Shown: in pieces, positions 52,575 through 60,020 of the stretch
Numbering within the stretch: the first letter of the stretch is position 1
How the letters are laid out: each line of letters starts with the position of its first letter
Assembly (NCBI RefSeq): GCF_019130065.1
Contig: NZ_JAHSPG010000002.1
Coordinates: forward strand, 186,001 to 250,000
Length of the DNA: 64,000 nucleotides
Source: Pinibacter aurantiacus
GTDB taxonomy: Bacteria; Bacteroidota; Bacteroidia; Chitinophagales; Chitinophagaceae
Reading direction: 5' to 3'
Notes under the pieces: generated by a model
What the model saw: only the letters and a program-made list of their open reading frames with translations
The model's database searches: none
What the model was told of the DNA's origin: nothing
Program-made: the position numbers and the translations under genes

Positions 52575-53735
52575 TCAACCAATTCTTCTACTCTTAAAGT
52601 CGCCCGAAATAGCCACCACACCTGGCGTTTTTCCTTTTTCAAAGCTTCCTAGTTTGTCCGTTAATTGTAGCGCTTCTGCACCATTCAAACTCCCCATCTG
52701 TAAAAGCGTAGTTAAAGAAACATCCGGAAAAGCCTCATGTAAAGTTTTTATTTCTTTGGCAATATTCAGTTGCCAGTTGCTGCTGTAGCTGTCGGTCCCC
52801 AAAACCATGCGACAATTATGTTTAATGAACAGATCCAATTGAGGCAACTGGTTTTCAATGTATTTGTTTGCATTTGGGCAAAAGCAATACACCAGCTGCA
52901 ATCCGTTTTGCATAGCGTAATTATTAGCGAACACAATATCCTCTTCCTGCATGTAGGTGTTATGCACAATAAAAATAGTCTGGCCGTTTTTGAAGTGCGG
53001 TAAATAAGATTGTATAGTGGATTTGCCGGTTATTGGAAACGGCGATTTTTCAACGCCAAAATTTTTATACAGTTTTAAAAAATCACCTTCACCGGTTTTG
53101 TACAAAACATCTTCTGCAATGCTTTCCTGGTTGTGTATGGAAATGATCTGTTCTTTAGTGGCAGCATTGATCATTTCAAATGTTTTAGGGCTGATGCTGT
53201 ATGGCGAATGTGGCGCCAGTGAGCTTTTGCCGCTTAGTGCCTGTTGAAATGTTTGCAAAATATTTTTGTAGTTGGCCATGTTTTCCTCCGCACGCGCATC
53301 TGAAAAGCTAAGGACCTCTATAAAATTTTGCCAGTAGATGTTGCTTTGTTGTTTCGTAGCAATCGCATCTATGGTATTGCCAATGTCGCCAACAGCAACA
53401 GTTCCGTTGTTATACATTTCCTGTTCTGCTCTTGTAATCGCGTCGGCGATCACCTCTTTTTCAAAACCACGTCTTTGTATAACCGAAATTAAAAAATCTA
53501 CCAAGCCCGTGTGTGGAGGAATCACATCTTTCAAATGGCTCAACTCAAGGTGACAATGACAGTTTACAAAACCCGGGGCCAAAGTGCCTTCAAAAACCTG
53601 GATATCGTCACCCGCATCACTTGATGGAACGATCTCCTGCACCTCTCCTTTTTCGCTGATTATCAATACCTGATCGCCTGATAACATTTCTTTTCCCGTA
53701 AATAAAAAATCACCTTTGAATTTTTGATAACGCAT
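52575..53735 (-). CDS. amidohydrolase-family metal-dependent deaminase
   Basis: 386 residues, TIM-barrel amidohydrolase. Metal ligands HxH in GFVNCHCHLELSH, further His in ISIHNQES and FIVHNTYM, and the Asp in MVLGTDSYSSNWQLNIAKE. C-terminal NGAEALQLTDKLGSFEKGKTPGVVAI. Resembles the aminofutalosine/aryl-amine deaminase-type group (6-aminodeoxyfutalosine deaminase, MqnX, of the futalosine menaquinone route); the exact substrate is not certain. Single gene, divergent from prfA. Confidence 0.85.
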   Translation of the reverse strand: MRYQKFKGDFLFTGKEMLSGDQVLIISEKGEVQEIVPSSDAGDDIQVFEGTLAPGFVNCHCHLELSHLKDVIPPHTGLVDFLISVIQRRGFEKEVIADAITRAEQEMYNNGTVAVGDIGNTIDAIATKQQSNIYWQNFIEVLSFSDARAEENMANYKNILQTFQQALSGKSSLAPHSPYSISPKTFEMINAATKEQIISIHNQESIAEDVLYKTGEGDFLKLYKNFGVEKSPFPITGKSTIQSYLPHFKNGQTIFIVHNTYMQEEDIVFANNYAMQNGLQLVYCFCPNANKYIENQLPQLDLFIKHNCRMVLGTDSYSSNWQLNIAKEIKTLHEAFPDVSLTTLLQMGSLNGAEALQLTDKLGSFEKGKTPGVVAISGDFKSRRIG

Positions 53736-53850
53736 GCTTTAATTGAATTAATTTTGCAAACCTTTAAAAAAGGTTGAACGGTTGAAGTTGGCTGGGCAAA
53801 TCTATGATGCGAACAGCATTACTTCTGCGGTTTCAAAATAATATTACAAT

Positions 53851-54918
53851 ATGTTAGACAGATTAGAAGCCATTAAAGCAAAGTTTACGGACCTGGGTGT
53901 TGCGCTTACAAACCCCGAGATTGTGAGTGACAACAAGAAGTTCAGCGCTATGAGTAAAGAATACCGTAGCCTGGAAAAAATTGTAATGGCTTATGATGCA
54001 TACAAAAGATTACTCGACGATATCGATTTTAATCGCGAAGCTTTGATGGGCGATGACGATGAACTAAGGGATCTGGCCAAGCTGGAAACTGCAGATCTTG
54101 AAGAACGCAAAGAGAAAATGGAAGCGGAGATTCGCCAATTGCTGATCCCTAAAGATCCGCAGGATGAGAAGAATGCCATTCTTGAAATTCGCGCAGGAAC
54201 CGGCGGTGATGAGGCTAGTTTATTCGCAGGTAACCTGTTGGATATGTACCTGCGTTATTGCGCCAAGAAAGGCTGGAAAACAGCCATTTTGAGCGAAAGT
54301 GAAGGTACTGTGGGAGGCTACAAAGAGGTAAACGTGGAAGTGGTGGGAGATGATGTATATGGAACGCTGAAATTTGAAAGTGGTGTGCACCGCGTACAAC
54401 GTGTACCTGCTACGGAAGCCAGTGGACGTGTGCATACCAGCGCTGCAACTGTGGCTGTAATGCCGGAAGCAGAGGAGGTGGATTTTGAACTGAGAGAAAG
54501 CGATGTGAAAATGGAAACGGCGCGAAGTGGTGGTGCGGGTGGACAGAACGTGAACAAGGTGGAAACCAAGGTAATGTTGACCCACTTGCCAACAGGAACC
54601 GTGGTGATTTGCCAAACAGAACGTTCTCAATTGGGCAACAGGGAGAAGGCGATGCAGATGATGCGTACGCGCTTATATGAAGAGCAGGTGCGTAAGCAGG
54701 AAGAAGAGATTTCCCGACACCGTAAAAGTTTGGTAAGCACAGGTGATAGAAGTGCCAAGATCAGAACTTACAACTATCCCCAGGGGCGTGTGACCGATCA
54801 CAGGATTGGACTGACTGTATATAACCTGGATGCTGTAATGAATGGAGATGTGGACGAATTCATTGATGCTCTGCAATTTGCGGAGAATGCAGAAAAAATG
54901 ACGGCGCAGCAGCAATAA
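53851..54918 (+). CDS. prfA: peptide chain release factor 1
   Basis: 355 residues. GGQ loop seen in [24 protein letters not shown], with PCRF domain upstream ([28 protein letters not shown] and [20 protein letters not shown]) and the C-terminal [32 protein letters not shown]. Terminates at UAA/UAG stop codons. Followed by 413 bases of unannotated sequence with a structured tail. Confidence 0.97.
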   Translation: MLDRLEAIKAKFTDLGVALTNPEIVSDNKKFSAMSKEYRSLEKIVMAYDAYKRLLDDIDFNREALMGDDDELRDLAKLETADLEERKEKMEAEIRQLLIPKDPQDEKNAILEIRAGTGGDEASLFAGNLLDMYLRYCAKKGWKTAILSESEGTVGGYKEVNVEVVGDDVYGTLKFESGVHRVQRVPATEASGRVHTSAATVAVMPEAEEVDFELRESDVKMETARSGGAGGQNVNKVETKVMLTHLPTGTVVICQTERSQLGNREKAMQMMRTRLYEEQVRKQEEEISRHRKSLVSTGDRSAKIRTYNYPQGRVTDHRIGLTVYNLDAVMNGDVDEFIDALQFAENAEKMTAQQQ

Positions 54919-55094
54919 ATGGGTAAGAACTTCCACAAATCCCGAACTGACCGGAATAAGTACAAATACGCAAAAAAAGGACCGTTAAAGGCCGCATTTT
55001 TACCTAAACTGCTTAAAATCAGCCTTTGTAGTGTTAAAATTTTGAAAAGCTGACGAAAAGCACTTGCAAGTTACAATGTTATTGCGTTGCTTTG

Positions 55095-55312
55095 TGATGT
55101 GAAAATGATGTTGAAAAGTGAGACGAGAAGTCTAAAAGCTCTTTAAGGATACTTTAACAAAAGAAATTGAACCCAAGGCATCAGTTTTGCATCTTACATA
55201 TGGAGTTCAATTTATAAAACAGTCTTTCTATTGACTTACACAAAAGCAGTCAATTTTCTCATAAGCAGTTAGTTTTGGTTACGGCCCTTGTTTCTACAAG
55301 GGCCTTTTTATT
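55095..55312 (+). ncRNA. candidate structured RNA downstream of prfA
   Basis: A TTGCTTTG box (55087-55094; one mismatch to TAnnTTTG) lies 20 bases after TTG at 55064-55066, a plausible promoter. Downstream: a 9-bp stem AAATTGAAC/GTTCAATTT (55164-55172 with 55205-55213), a 7-bp stem ATTGACT/AGTCAAT (about 55230-55256), and a rho-independent terminator GGCCCTTG/CAAGGGCC plus T-run (55283-55310). No reading frame fits it. Could instead be a long prfA 3' UTR. No known RNA family recognised. Confidence 0.4.
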
Positions 55313-55331
55313 TCAAGACAATATGTTTTTG

Positions 55332-55727
55332 TTAAATGCTGCGTGATTTTGAAAAATAAATGAAAGAAAATAAAAAACCTGCTGCAGCTCCGCACGTATC
55401 CGCTACAATATCAAATAAATCAAAGCTTCTATTCGGTATATAATATTTCTGGACGAACTCCAGCAAAATGCCATTTGCCGTAGAAAGCAAAAATAGTATC
55501 AGCAAAAATTTTGTGAGCTGCTTAGAGTAGAAATGATTCCGGTTAAGGAACAAGGCCCATGTAACTACAAGGCCGCCAAACAATATTACATGTGCAATCT
55601 TGTCAATATGTATTGCGTCCAGCCAACTGCTTTGTGGAATGGCAGAACCCGGCAGGCACAATAGAACCTGGATTACCAAGGTCCAGAATACGGGTACGAC
55701 AGGCGTTTTAAAAAGAAATTTTAGCAC
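55332..55727 (-). CDS. VanZ-family protein
   Basis: 131 residues, four hydrophobic helices with the VanZ-like pattern SWLDAIHIDKIAHVILFGGLVVTWALFLNR and the last helix CGAAAGFLFSFIYF. FDLFDIVADTCGAAAGF is the typical VanZ tail. Function of most VanZ-like proteins is unclear. Converges on the RNA candidate. Confidence 0.85.
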   Translation of the reverse strand: MLKFLFKTPVVPVFWTLVIQVLLCLPGSAIPQSSWLDAIHIDKIAHVILFGGLVVTWALFLNRNHFYSKQLTKFLLILFLLSTANGILLEFVQKYYIPNRSFDLFDIVADTCGAAAGFLFSFIYFSKSRSI

Positions 55728-55756
55728 AGGAAAAATAAATAGTTAGTGTGAGCATT

Positions 55757-55837
55757 AAACGCCCTGGTTCGTGTCTTCACGAACCAGCCGGCATTGATTG
55801 CCATTTCGGTTCGTGAAGACACGAACCGGGGCGTTTT
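55757..55837. repeat. double-palindrome hairpin
   Basis: Arms 55757-55787 and 55807-55837 are complementary, and each arm is itself a palindrome (GGTTCGTG-TCTT-CACGAACC). It can fold as one long stem or as two short hairpins. Lies directly after the anti-sigma gene stop (minus). Confidence 0.8.
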
Positions 55838-55844
55838 GATTAAT

Positions 55845-56678
55845 TTAAATGGTTCCCATAACAAACATGGCGTTCATGTCAGGAGTTGGGCTTCCTCCTT
55901 TTTTCTCCAAAGTAACTGCGAACGCCGTAGCCGAAGGGATATTTTTCATTTTTACAACCATATTGTCTTTGTCCATATCGAGCATTCCCGCATCTACAGG
56001 TTTGCCGTCCACCATTGCCCACAATTGATATTGCATCCCGGGCGCTGGTTTTGGTAAGTTGTTTACCATCAGGTACACATCTTTTGTTTGCGTGTCCCAA
56101 TAAACGGTACACATGCTGGAAGGGTTCGCAGAAACGCCCGGAAGTTTTACCGCCTTCATTCTCGGATTTCTGATATGCTCAAAATTGGCTTCATAATCCT
56201 GCAGTTTCGCCTGCATCGACTGGTTGTTGTTTACCAATTGATTTTGTTGAATGGACAGGTCATTAAATGCCTTAACCAGTTTTTTGTTTTCCTTGTAAAA
56301 ATAGAAATTCAATAGAGTGCTTGCTCCCAGCAAAATAATAGCGGCCGCGGCGGCAGAGCGAAGTGAAAATAGTTTTCTTATGATGAGAGGCTGGTCTTCA
56401 TCCTCATATTCATTTTCTGTGTAAGAATAGCTTGCCATGTATTCACCATTTCTTTCGCCGGTGGCTGCATTGCGAATTTTATCTTTCAAATATGCCGGCG
56501 GTGTAACGGCATCGGACATGGCAATATGCTCCAGGGACAGCTCAAATGCTTCTCTCGCTTTAACTACTTCAGGATAGGTGGCACATACGCTTTCAAACTC
56601 AAGCCTTTCTTCTTCCGAAGCAAGGCCGAGTACATAGCTCTCGATAATACCACTTTGTATGTATTCCTGTATGTTCAT
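55845..56678 (-). CDS. anti-sigma factor, RskA-like
   Basis: 277 residues. Cytoplasmic zinc-finger-like N-terminus (MNIQEYIQSGIIESYVLGLASEEERLEFESVCATYPEV), one transmembrane helix (SAAAAAIILLGASTLLNFYFY), a coiled segment, and an RskA-type periplasmic domain (VYWDTQTKDVYLMVNNLPKPAPGMQYQLWAMVDGKPVDAGMLD). Three bases after the sigma factor: sequesters it until a periplasmic signal frees it. Confidence 0.92.
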   Translation of the reverse strand: MNIQEYIQSGIIESYVLGLASEEERLEFESVCATYPEVVKAREAFELSLEHIAMSDAVTPPAYLKDKIRNAATGERNGEYMASYSYTENEYEDEDQPLIIRKLFSLRSAAAAAIILLGASTLLNFYFYKENKKLVKAFNDLSIQQNQLVNNNQSMQAKLQDYEANFEHIRNPRMKAVKLPGVSANPSSMCTVYWDTQTKDVYLMVNNLPKPAPGMQYQLWAMVDGKPVDAGMLDMDKDNMVVKMKNIPSATAFAVTLEKKGGSPTPDMNAMFVMGTI

Positions 56679-56680
56679 TT

Positions 56681-57217
56681 CTATTTCAAAAATGTTCTCA
56701 ATTGTTGAAGCGCCGCTCTGATCCTCGTTTTTACAGTGCCTAAAGGAATTGATTCAATCTCCGCAATTTCCTCGTGTGTATATCCTTTAAAATATGCAAG
56801 CTCTATCAACGACCGTTGTTCTGGTTTTAACTTATCAACTATTTTTCTCAAACCTATATTGTCAACTTCCAGTTGTATGCTTTGCAAATTATCTGCACTG
56901 CTATCAAGTGATTCGCTTCTGTGACTGTTGCGATAGGTTTTGGAGCGAACCATGTCTATCGCCGCATTGCGGGCAATATTGAGCATCCATGTAAACAAGC
57001 GCCCTTTTGTTTCATCGTAGCTTTCTATTTTCTTCCAGATGTTTACAAAAACCTCCTGCAACACATCGCCCGCAGCGCTTTCATTCTGTACGATCTGTAA
57101 TATAATGCTGTACAAAGCGCCTGAATAATGTTCATACAGATAATTGTAGGAGCCATTATTCCGTTGCTTTAAAAGCGTTATAAGCTCTGCTTCGGTATAT
57201 GTTTGTTTAATTGACAA
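56681..57217 (-). CDS. ECF sigma factor
   Basis: 178 residues from a TTG start. Region 2 (YNYLYEHYSGALYSIILQIVQNESAAGDVLQEVFVNIWKKIESYDETKGRLFTWMLNIARNAAIDMVRSK) and region 4 (LKPEQRSLIELAYFKGYTHEEIAEIESIPLGTVKTRIRAALQQLR) are intact. No ATG lies before residue 'WML'. The only in-frame start upstream, GTG at 57265, falls inside the gcvH terminator stem, so TTG 57217 (giving MSIKQTYTEAELI) is preferred. Operon with its anti-sigma factor. Confidence 0.85.
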   Translation of the reverse strand: MSIKQTYTEAELITLLKQRNNGSYNYLYEHYSGALYSIILQIVQNESAAGDVLQEVFVNIWKKIESYDETKGRLFTWMLNIARNAAIDMVRSKTYRNSHRSESLDSSADNLQSIQLEVDNIGLRKIVDKLKPEQRSLIELAYFKGYTHEEIAEIESIPLGTVKTRIRAALQQLRTFLK

Positions 57218-57246
57218 TAACGTTGAAAGTGATACAATATTAACAA

Positions 57247-57272
57247 AAAAAGAGCGCCGAAGCACTCTTTAT
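57247..57272 (-). terminator. rho-independent terminator of gcvH
   Basis: On the minus strand AAAGAGTGC-TTCG-GCGCTCTTT, a UUCG tetraloop hairpin followed by a T-run. Confidence 0.9.
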
Positions 57273-57296
57273 ATACGTCAAAATATGTTGTTTGGT

Positions 57297-57674
57297 TTAA
57301 CCTACGATGGCTTTGTAACCAGCGGCATCCAGCAATGCATCAACTTCTGCAGTGTTGCTTACCGTCATTTTGATCATCCAGCCTTCGCCATATGGATCTG
57401 TGTTAACCAGCTCAGGGCTTCCAGCCAAAGCAGGGTTCAATTCAGTGATTGTTCCGGCAACAGGCAAGAACAGGTCGCTCACCGTTTTTACCGCTTCTAC
57501 AGTACCAAAAATTTCGCCGGTAGCCAGCTCTTTACCAACAGTTTCTACTTCTACAAACACGATATCACCCAATTCGCTTTGTGCGAAATCTGTAATACCA
57601 ACTGTTGCAACATTGCCGCTCAGGCTAACCCATTCGTGGTCTTTTGTATAACGCAGATTATCTGGAAAGTTCAT
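57297..57674 (-). CDS. gcvH: glycine cleavage system H protein
   Basis: 125 residues. Carries the lipoyl-lysine in [18 protein letters not shown] and the surrounding [29 protein letters not shown]. Shuttles the aminomethyl group between the P, T and L proteins of glycine cleavage. Other gcv genes are not in the window. Confidence 0.97.
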   Translation of the reverse strand: MNFPDNLRYTKDHEWVSLSGNVATVGITDFAQSELGDIVFVEVETVGKELATGEIFGTVEAVKTVSDLFLPVAGTITELNPALAGSPELVNTDPYGEGWMIKMTVSNTAEVDALLDAAGYKAIVG

Positions 57675-57741
57675 GATACGTTTTTTTAGTTTTTAGAGCA
57701 GCAAAGATGCCTTTTTTTTGAGAAAAAAGAAAAAGCTTTTT

Positions 57742-57849
57742 TGAGTTGAGAATGGAGAGTTGAGAGTGGAGAGTTAAGCCGGTAATTGCTTTTGTAGCCA
57801 ATACTTAAACGATTTCTAACTCTCCACTCTCCATTTTCAACTCTCCACT
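57742..57849. repeat. heptamer-tract inverted repeat (GAGAGTT unit)
   Basis: Arm 1 (about 57742-57777): GAGTTGAGAATGGAGAGTT and GAGAGTGGAGAGTT steps; arm 2 (about 57817-57849): AACTCTCCACTCTCC. Lies two bases after the stop of the small conserved gene (57852) and before gcvH. Unit shared with 24170-24290. Confidence 0.85.
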
Positions 57850-57851
57850 AA

Positions 57852-58196
57852 CTAAAATTCCTGTTGCTGAAAATACATCAGCACATGGTCCTTCAAAAAG
57901 TCTTCCTGTTCTTTCAAACCGTATTTTGGCAATTCTTTTAACTGGCGGAAATGCGGCCATCCATCGGCGTCTACTCCTTCCATTTCGTAGTAGCCGCTTG
58001 GCGTTAGCACGGTACAAACCGCTATATGCATGAGGTCCTGCTTTTGTTCCTTGGAAAATTTCTTTTTTATATCGCCCAGCTCCTGAACGCCTATCATGAA
58101 AAGAATGGTTTCCATATCGGGCTTTTTGCCAAAGCGCTCCACCAATTTCGCTTCCAGTTGCCACCAGCGGCTTTGTAAATCGTCTTGAATATTCAT
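57852..58196 (-). CDS. small conserved hypothetical protein
   Basis: 114 residues, starting MNIQDDLQSRWWQLEAKLVERFGKKPDMETILFMIGVQELGDIKKKFSKEQKQDLMHIAVCTVLTPSGYYEMEGVDADGWPHF. The pattern looks like a family found widely in Bacteroidota but I cannot assign a function. Start at ATG 58196 excludes 52 upstream codons made of repeat DNA. Confidence 0.75.
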   Translation of the reverse strand: MNIQDDLQSRWWQLEAKLVERFGKKPDMETILFMIGVQELGDIKKKFSKEQKQDLMHIAVCTVLTPSGYYEMEGVDADGWPHFRQLKELPKYGLKEQEDFLKDHVLMYFQQQEF

Positions 58197-58200
58197 GGTG

Positions 58201-58405
58201 CAAAGGTAGGGGAACGCAGAGAATGGCACGCAGAGAATGGCACACAGATGACACGGATTGGACTGATTTACACGGATCTTTCTGAAACACGAACTCGTAA
58301 ATATTTTTCGGACACCTCGAATGTGTAACCCTTCAGTTATTCTGTTATTCAATTATTAGCAAAAAATCCGTGTAAATCCGTCCAATCCGTGTCATCCGTG
58401 TGCTT
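58201..58405. repeat. inverted repeat of ACACGGAT-type units overlapping a stop codon
   Basis: Arms about 58213-58280 (GACACGGATTGGACTGATTTACACGGAT) and 58365-58405 (its complement). Between them is a short GTTATTC run (58332-58357). The arm at 58392 supplies the stop codon (TGA) and last residues of the PepSY gene. Also a copied ACGCAGAGAATGGC unit at 58213-58240. Confidence 0.8.
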
Positions 58406-60017
58406 TCCCTCTCAGCTTGAAGTACAACACAAACCCCACCACTACCATTGCAATCTGCATAAACGCCCAAAACATCGTACTGATATCACGAACCATTTTG
58501 CCGCCAAAATCCATGAAGTGATGCTTGTGAAGCAATGCAAAGCTGTAACCTTCCGCCAGGTCTTTATCGCTAATTTTTAATGCCAGCGCACCGGTGCTTG
58601 TTTCCACATAATACTTTTCATGATTGCCTGTTTCGTACTGTACTTTCCAAACGGGCAGGCGCTTGTTGATGAATCCGTATTCGTCAGTAAACTTTGTGAC
58701 GAGTTCCGTTGCTACAATTTTGCTGGAGCTTTCGCTGTACATGTTTGCGAGATGTTGTGCATATAGTTTTTCTCCGTCTTTGGCGAGTTCATAATTGTTG
58801 TTGCTGACAAATTTTACAAGGGGTGCAGCAACTTTTTGGTCCTTCATCAGATCGCCCTGCAAATTGTTTTTCTTGTCCCTTGCCGCGTACAACTGCCAGT
58901 AAATAGTACCGTCGATATCTGCGAGGCCAATATTGGTAAATGTTTCGCCGGAAGATAATTTTTGTAAAGCCGCATTCAAATCCAGTTTGAGTTCGCTTGC
59001 CGCAAACGATGCGTCGTTTGCAGTTTGTGCTACAGCCGTTGTTGTCATTTTGTTGAATGCATGGTACCAGCCACTGAAAGTAAACAGGAGTGTAAAAAGC
59101 GCAGCTACAATTGAAACAAAACGGTGATTGTTCCTGGCGCCGCTCGTGCCATTGCCGTTCTTCTTTGCTTTGGTGGTAAAGAAAACGTAAAGCCCCAGTA
59201 TTGTGTTGAAGAATGCTAAAGCGGTGATTAAGCTTATGACCAACAATCGCCCTTTGCCTAAACCATCCAGCCACGACCAGTTGTGGAGCAGAGAAAAGAT
59301 CTTATCAAAAACCAGGCGTTTTTTATCCATAGCAAATGCAAACCTGTCCTGCGTGGTCTCTACGTAGATTCTGATGTTGTCGTCTCTCTTAAAATTTACT
59401 TTATAAACAGGCAGTAAGCGATTGATGTATTTATATTCTTCGTTGAAACTGGTAAGCTTCTGAATGCCTGAAATGTTAGCAGTTGCTCCGCCCTTCATGT
59501 TTATATTTTCGCAGCAGTCTTTTGCATCGCTGCTTTTGGTGCGATCAACATTAGTAGAAGCCAGCAGCGTATTTCTATTCACTGGATTGCTGCAACATTC
59601 CATTACACTCGCATCGCTCTTTGCATTTCCCGATAAAAAAATAGATGCCAGTTGCTTTGCATAAATCTCGTCACCGTTTGCGAGTGATTTTCCTGATTCG
59701 GTGCTGATGTATTGCGCGCCCTTTTGTTGCGGTAATTCTATTTGATAAAACAAATGCTTATTGATGTGAACGAATCGAACATTCTTTACGGAGTCGATTT
59801 TATTTGCAAGCAATGCCTGTGACAACGGTACTACAATTTGATTGGTATCTACCGATGAAGCATTGATAGTTTGCTGCGCTACTTTCGGACGAACATTCGT
59901 CATGAGCGGATGCAGGAAACCGCTTGCGGCCCACAGCAGCACGGGAATACCGGTTATAAGGCTAACCGTTCGGTGCCATTTCATCATTCGCTGGCGGACA
60001 TATTTTCTAAGGGACAT
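58392..60017 (-). CDS. PepSY-associated membrane protein
   Basis: 541 residues, about four transmembrane helices: one at 12-35 (WHRTVSLITGIPVLLWAASGFLHPL), a pair around 265 and 300, and a last near 520. The WHRxxSLxxGIPxLLxxxSG and HNWSWLDGLGKGRLLVISL motifs are typical of the PepSY_TM family that lies next to siderophore/metal TonB receptors. A Cys-rich insertion (SVMECCSNPVN ... KDCCENINMKGG) near 135-175 is unusual. Last gene of a unit with the TonB receptor four bases upstream. Confidence 0.88.
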   Translation of the reverse strand: MSLRKYVRQRMMKWHRTVSLITGIPVLLWAASGFLHPLMTNVRPKVAQQTINASSVDTNQIVVPLSQALLANKIDSVKNVRFVHINKHLFYQIELPQQKGAQYISTESGKSLANGDEIYAKQLASIFLSGNAKSDASVMECCSNPVNRNTLLASTNVDRTKSSDAKDCCENINMKGGATANISGIQKLTSFNEEYKYINRLLPVYKVNFKRDDNIRIYVETTQDRFAFAMDKKRLVFDKIFSLLHNWSWLDGLGKGRLLVISLITALAFFNTILGLYVFFTTKAKKNGNGTSGARNNHRFVSIVAALFTLLFTFSGWYHAFNKMTTTAVAQTANDASFAASELKLDLNAALQKLSSGETFTNIGLADIDGTIYWQLYAARDKKNNLQGDLMKDQKVAAPLVKFVSNNNYELAKDGEKLYAQHLANMYSESSSKIVATELVTKFTDEYGFINKRLPVWKVQYETGNHEKYYVETSTGALALKISDKDLAEGYSFALLHKHHFMDFGGKMVRDISTMFWAFMQIAMVVVGFVLYFKLRGKAHG

Positions 60018-60020
60018 TCT

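Noticed and set aside
57805-58290. 161-codon frame overlapping the small conserved gene
   Set aside because: Shadow frame including repeat DNA; the gene at 57852-58196 has the family-like sequence.
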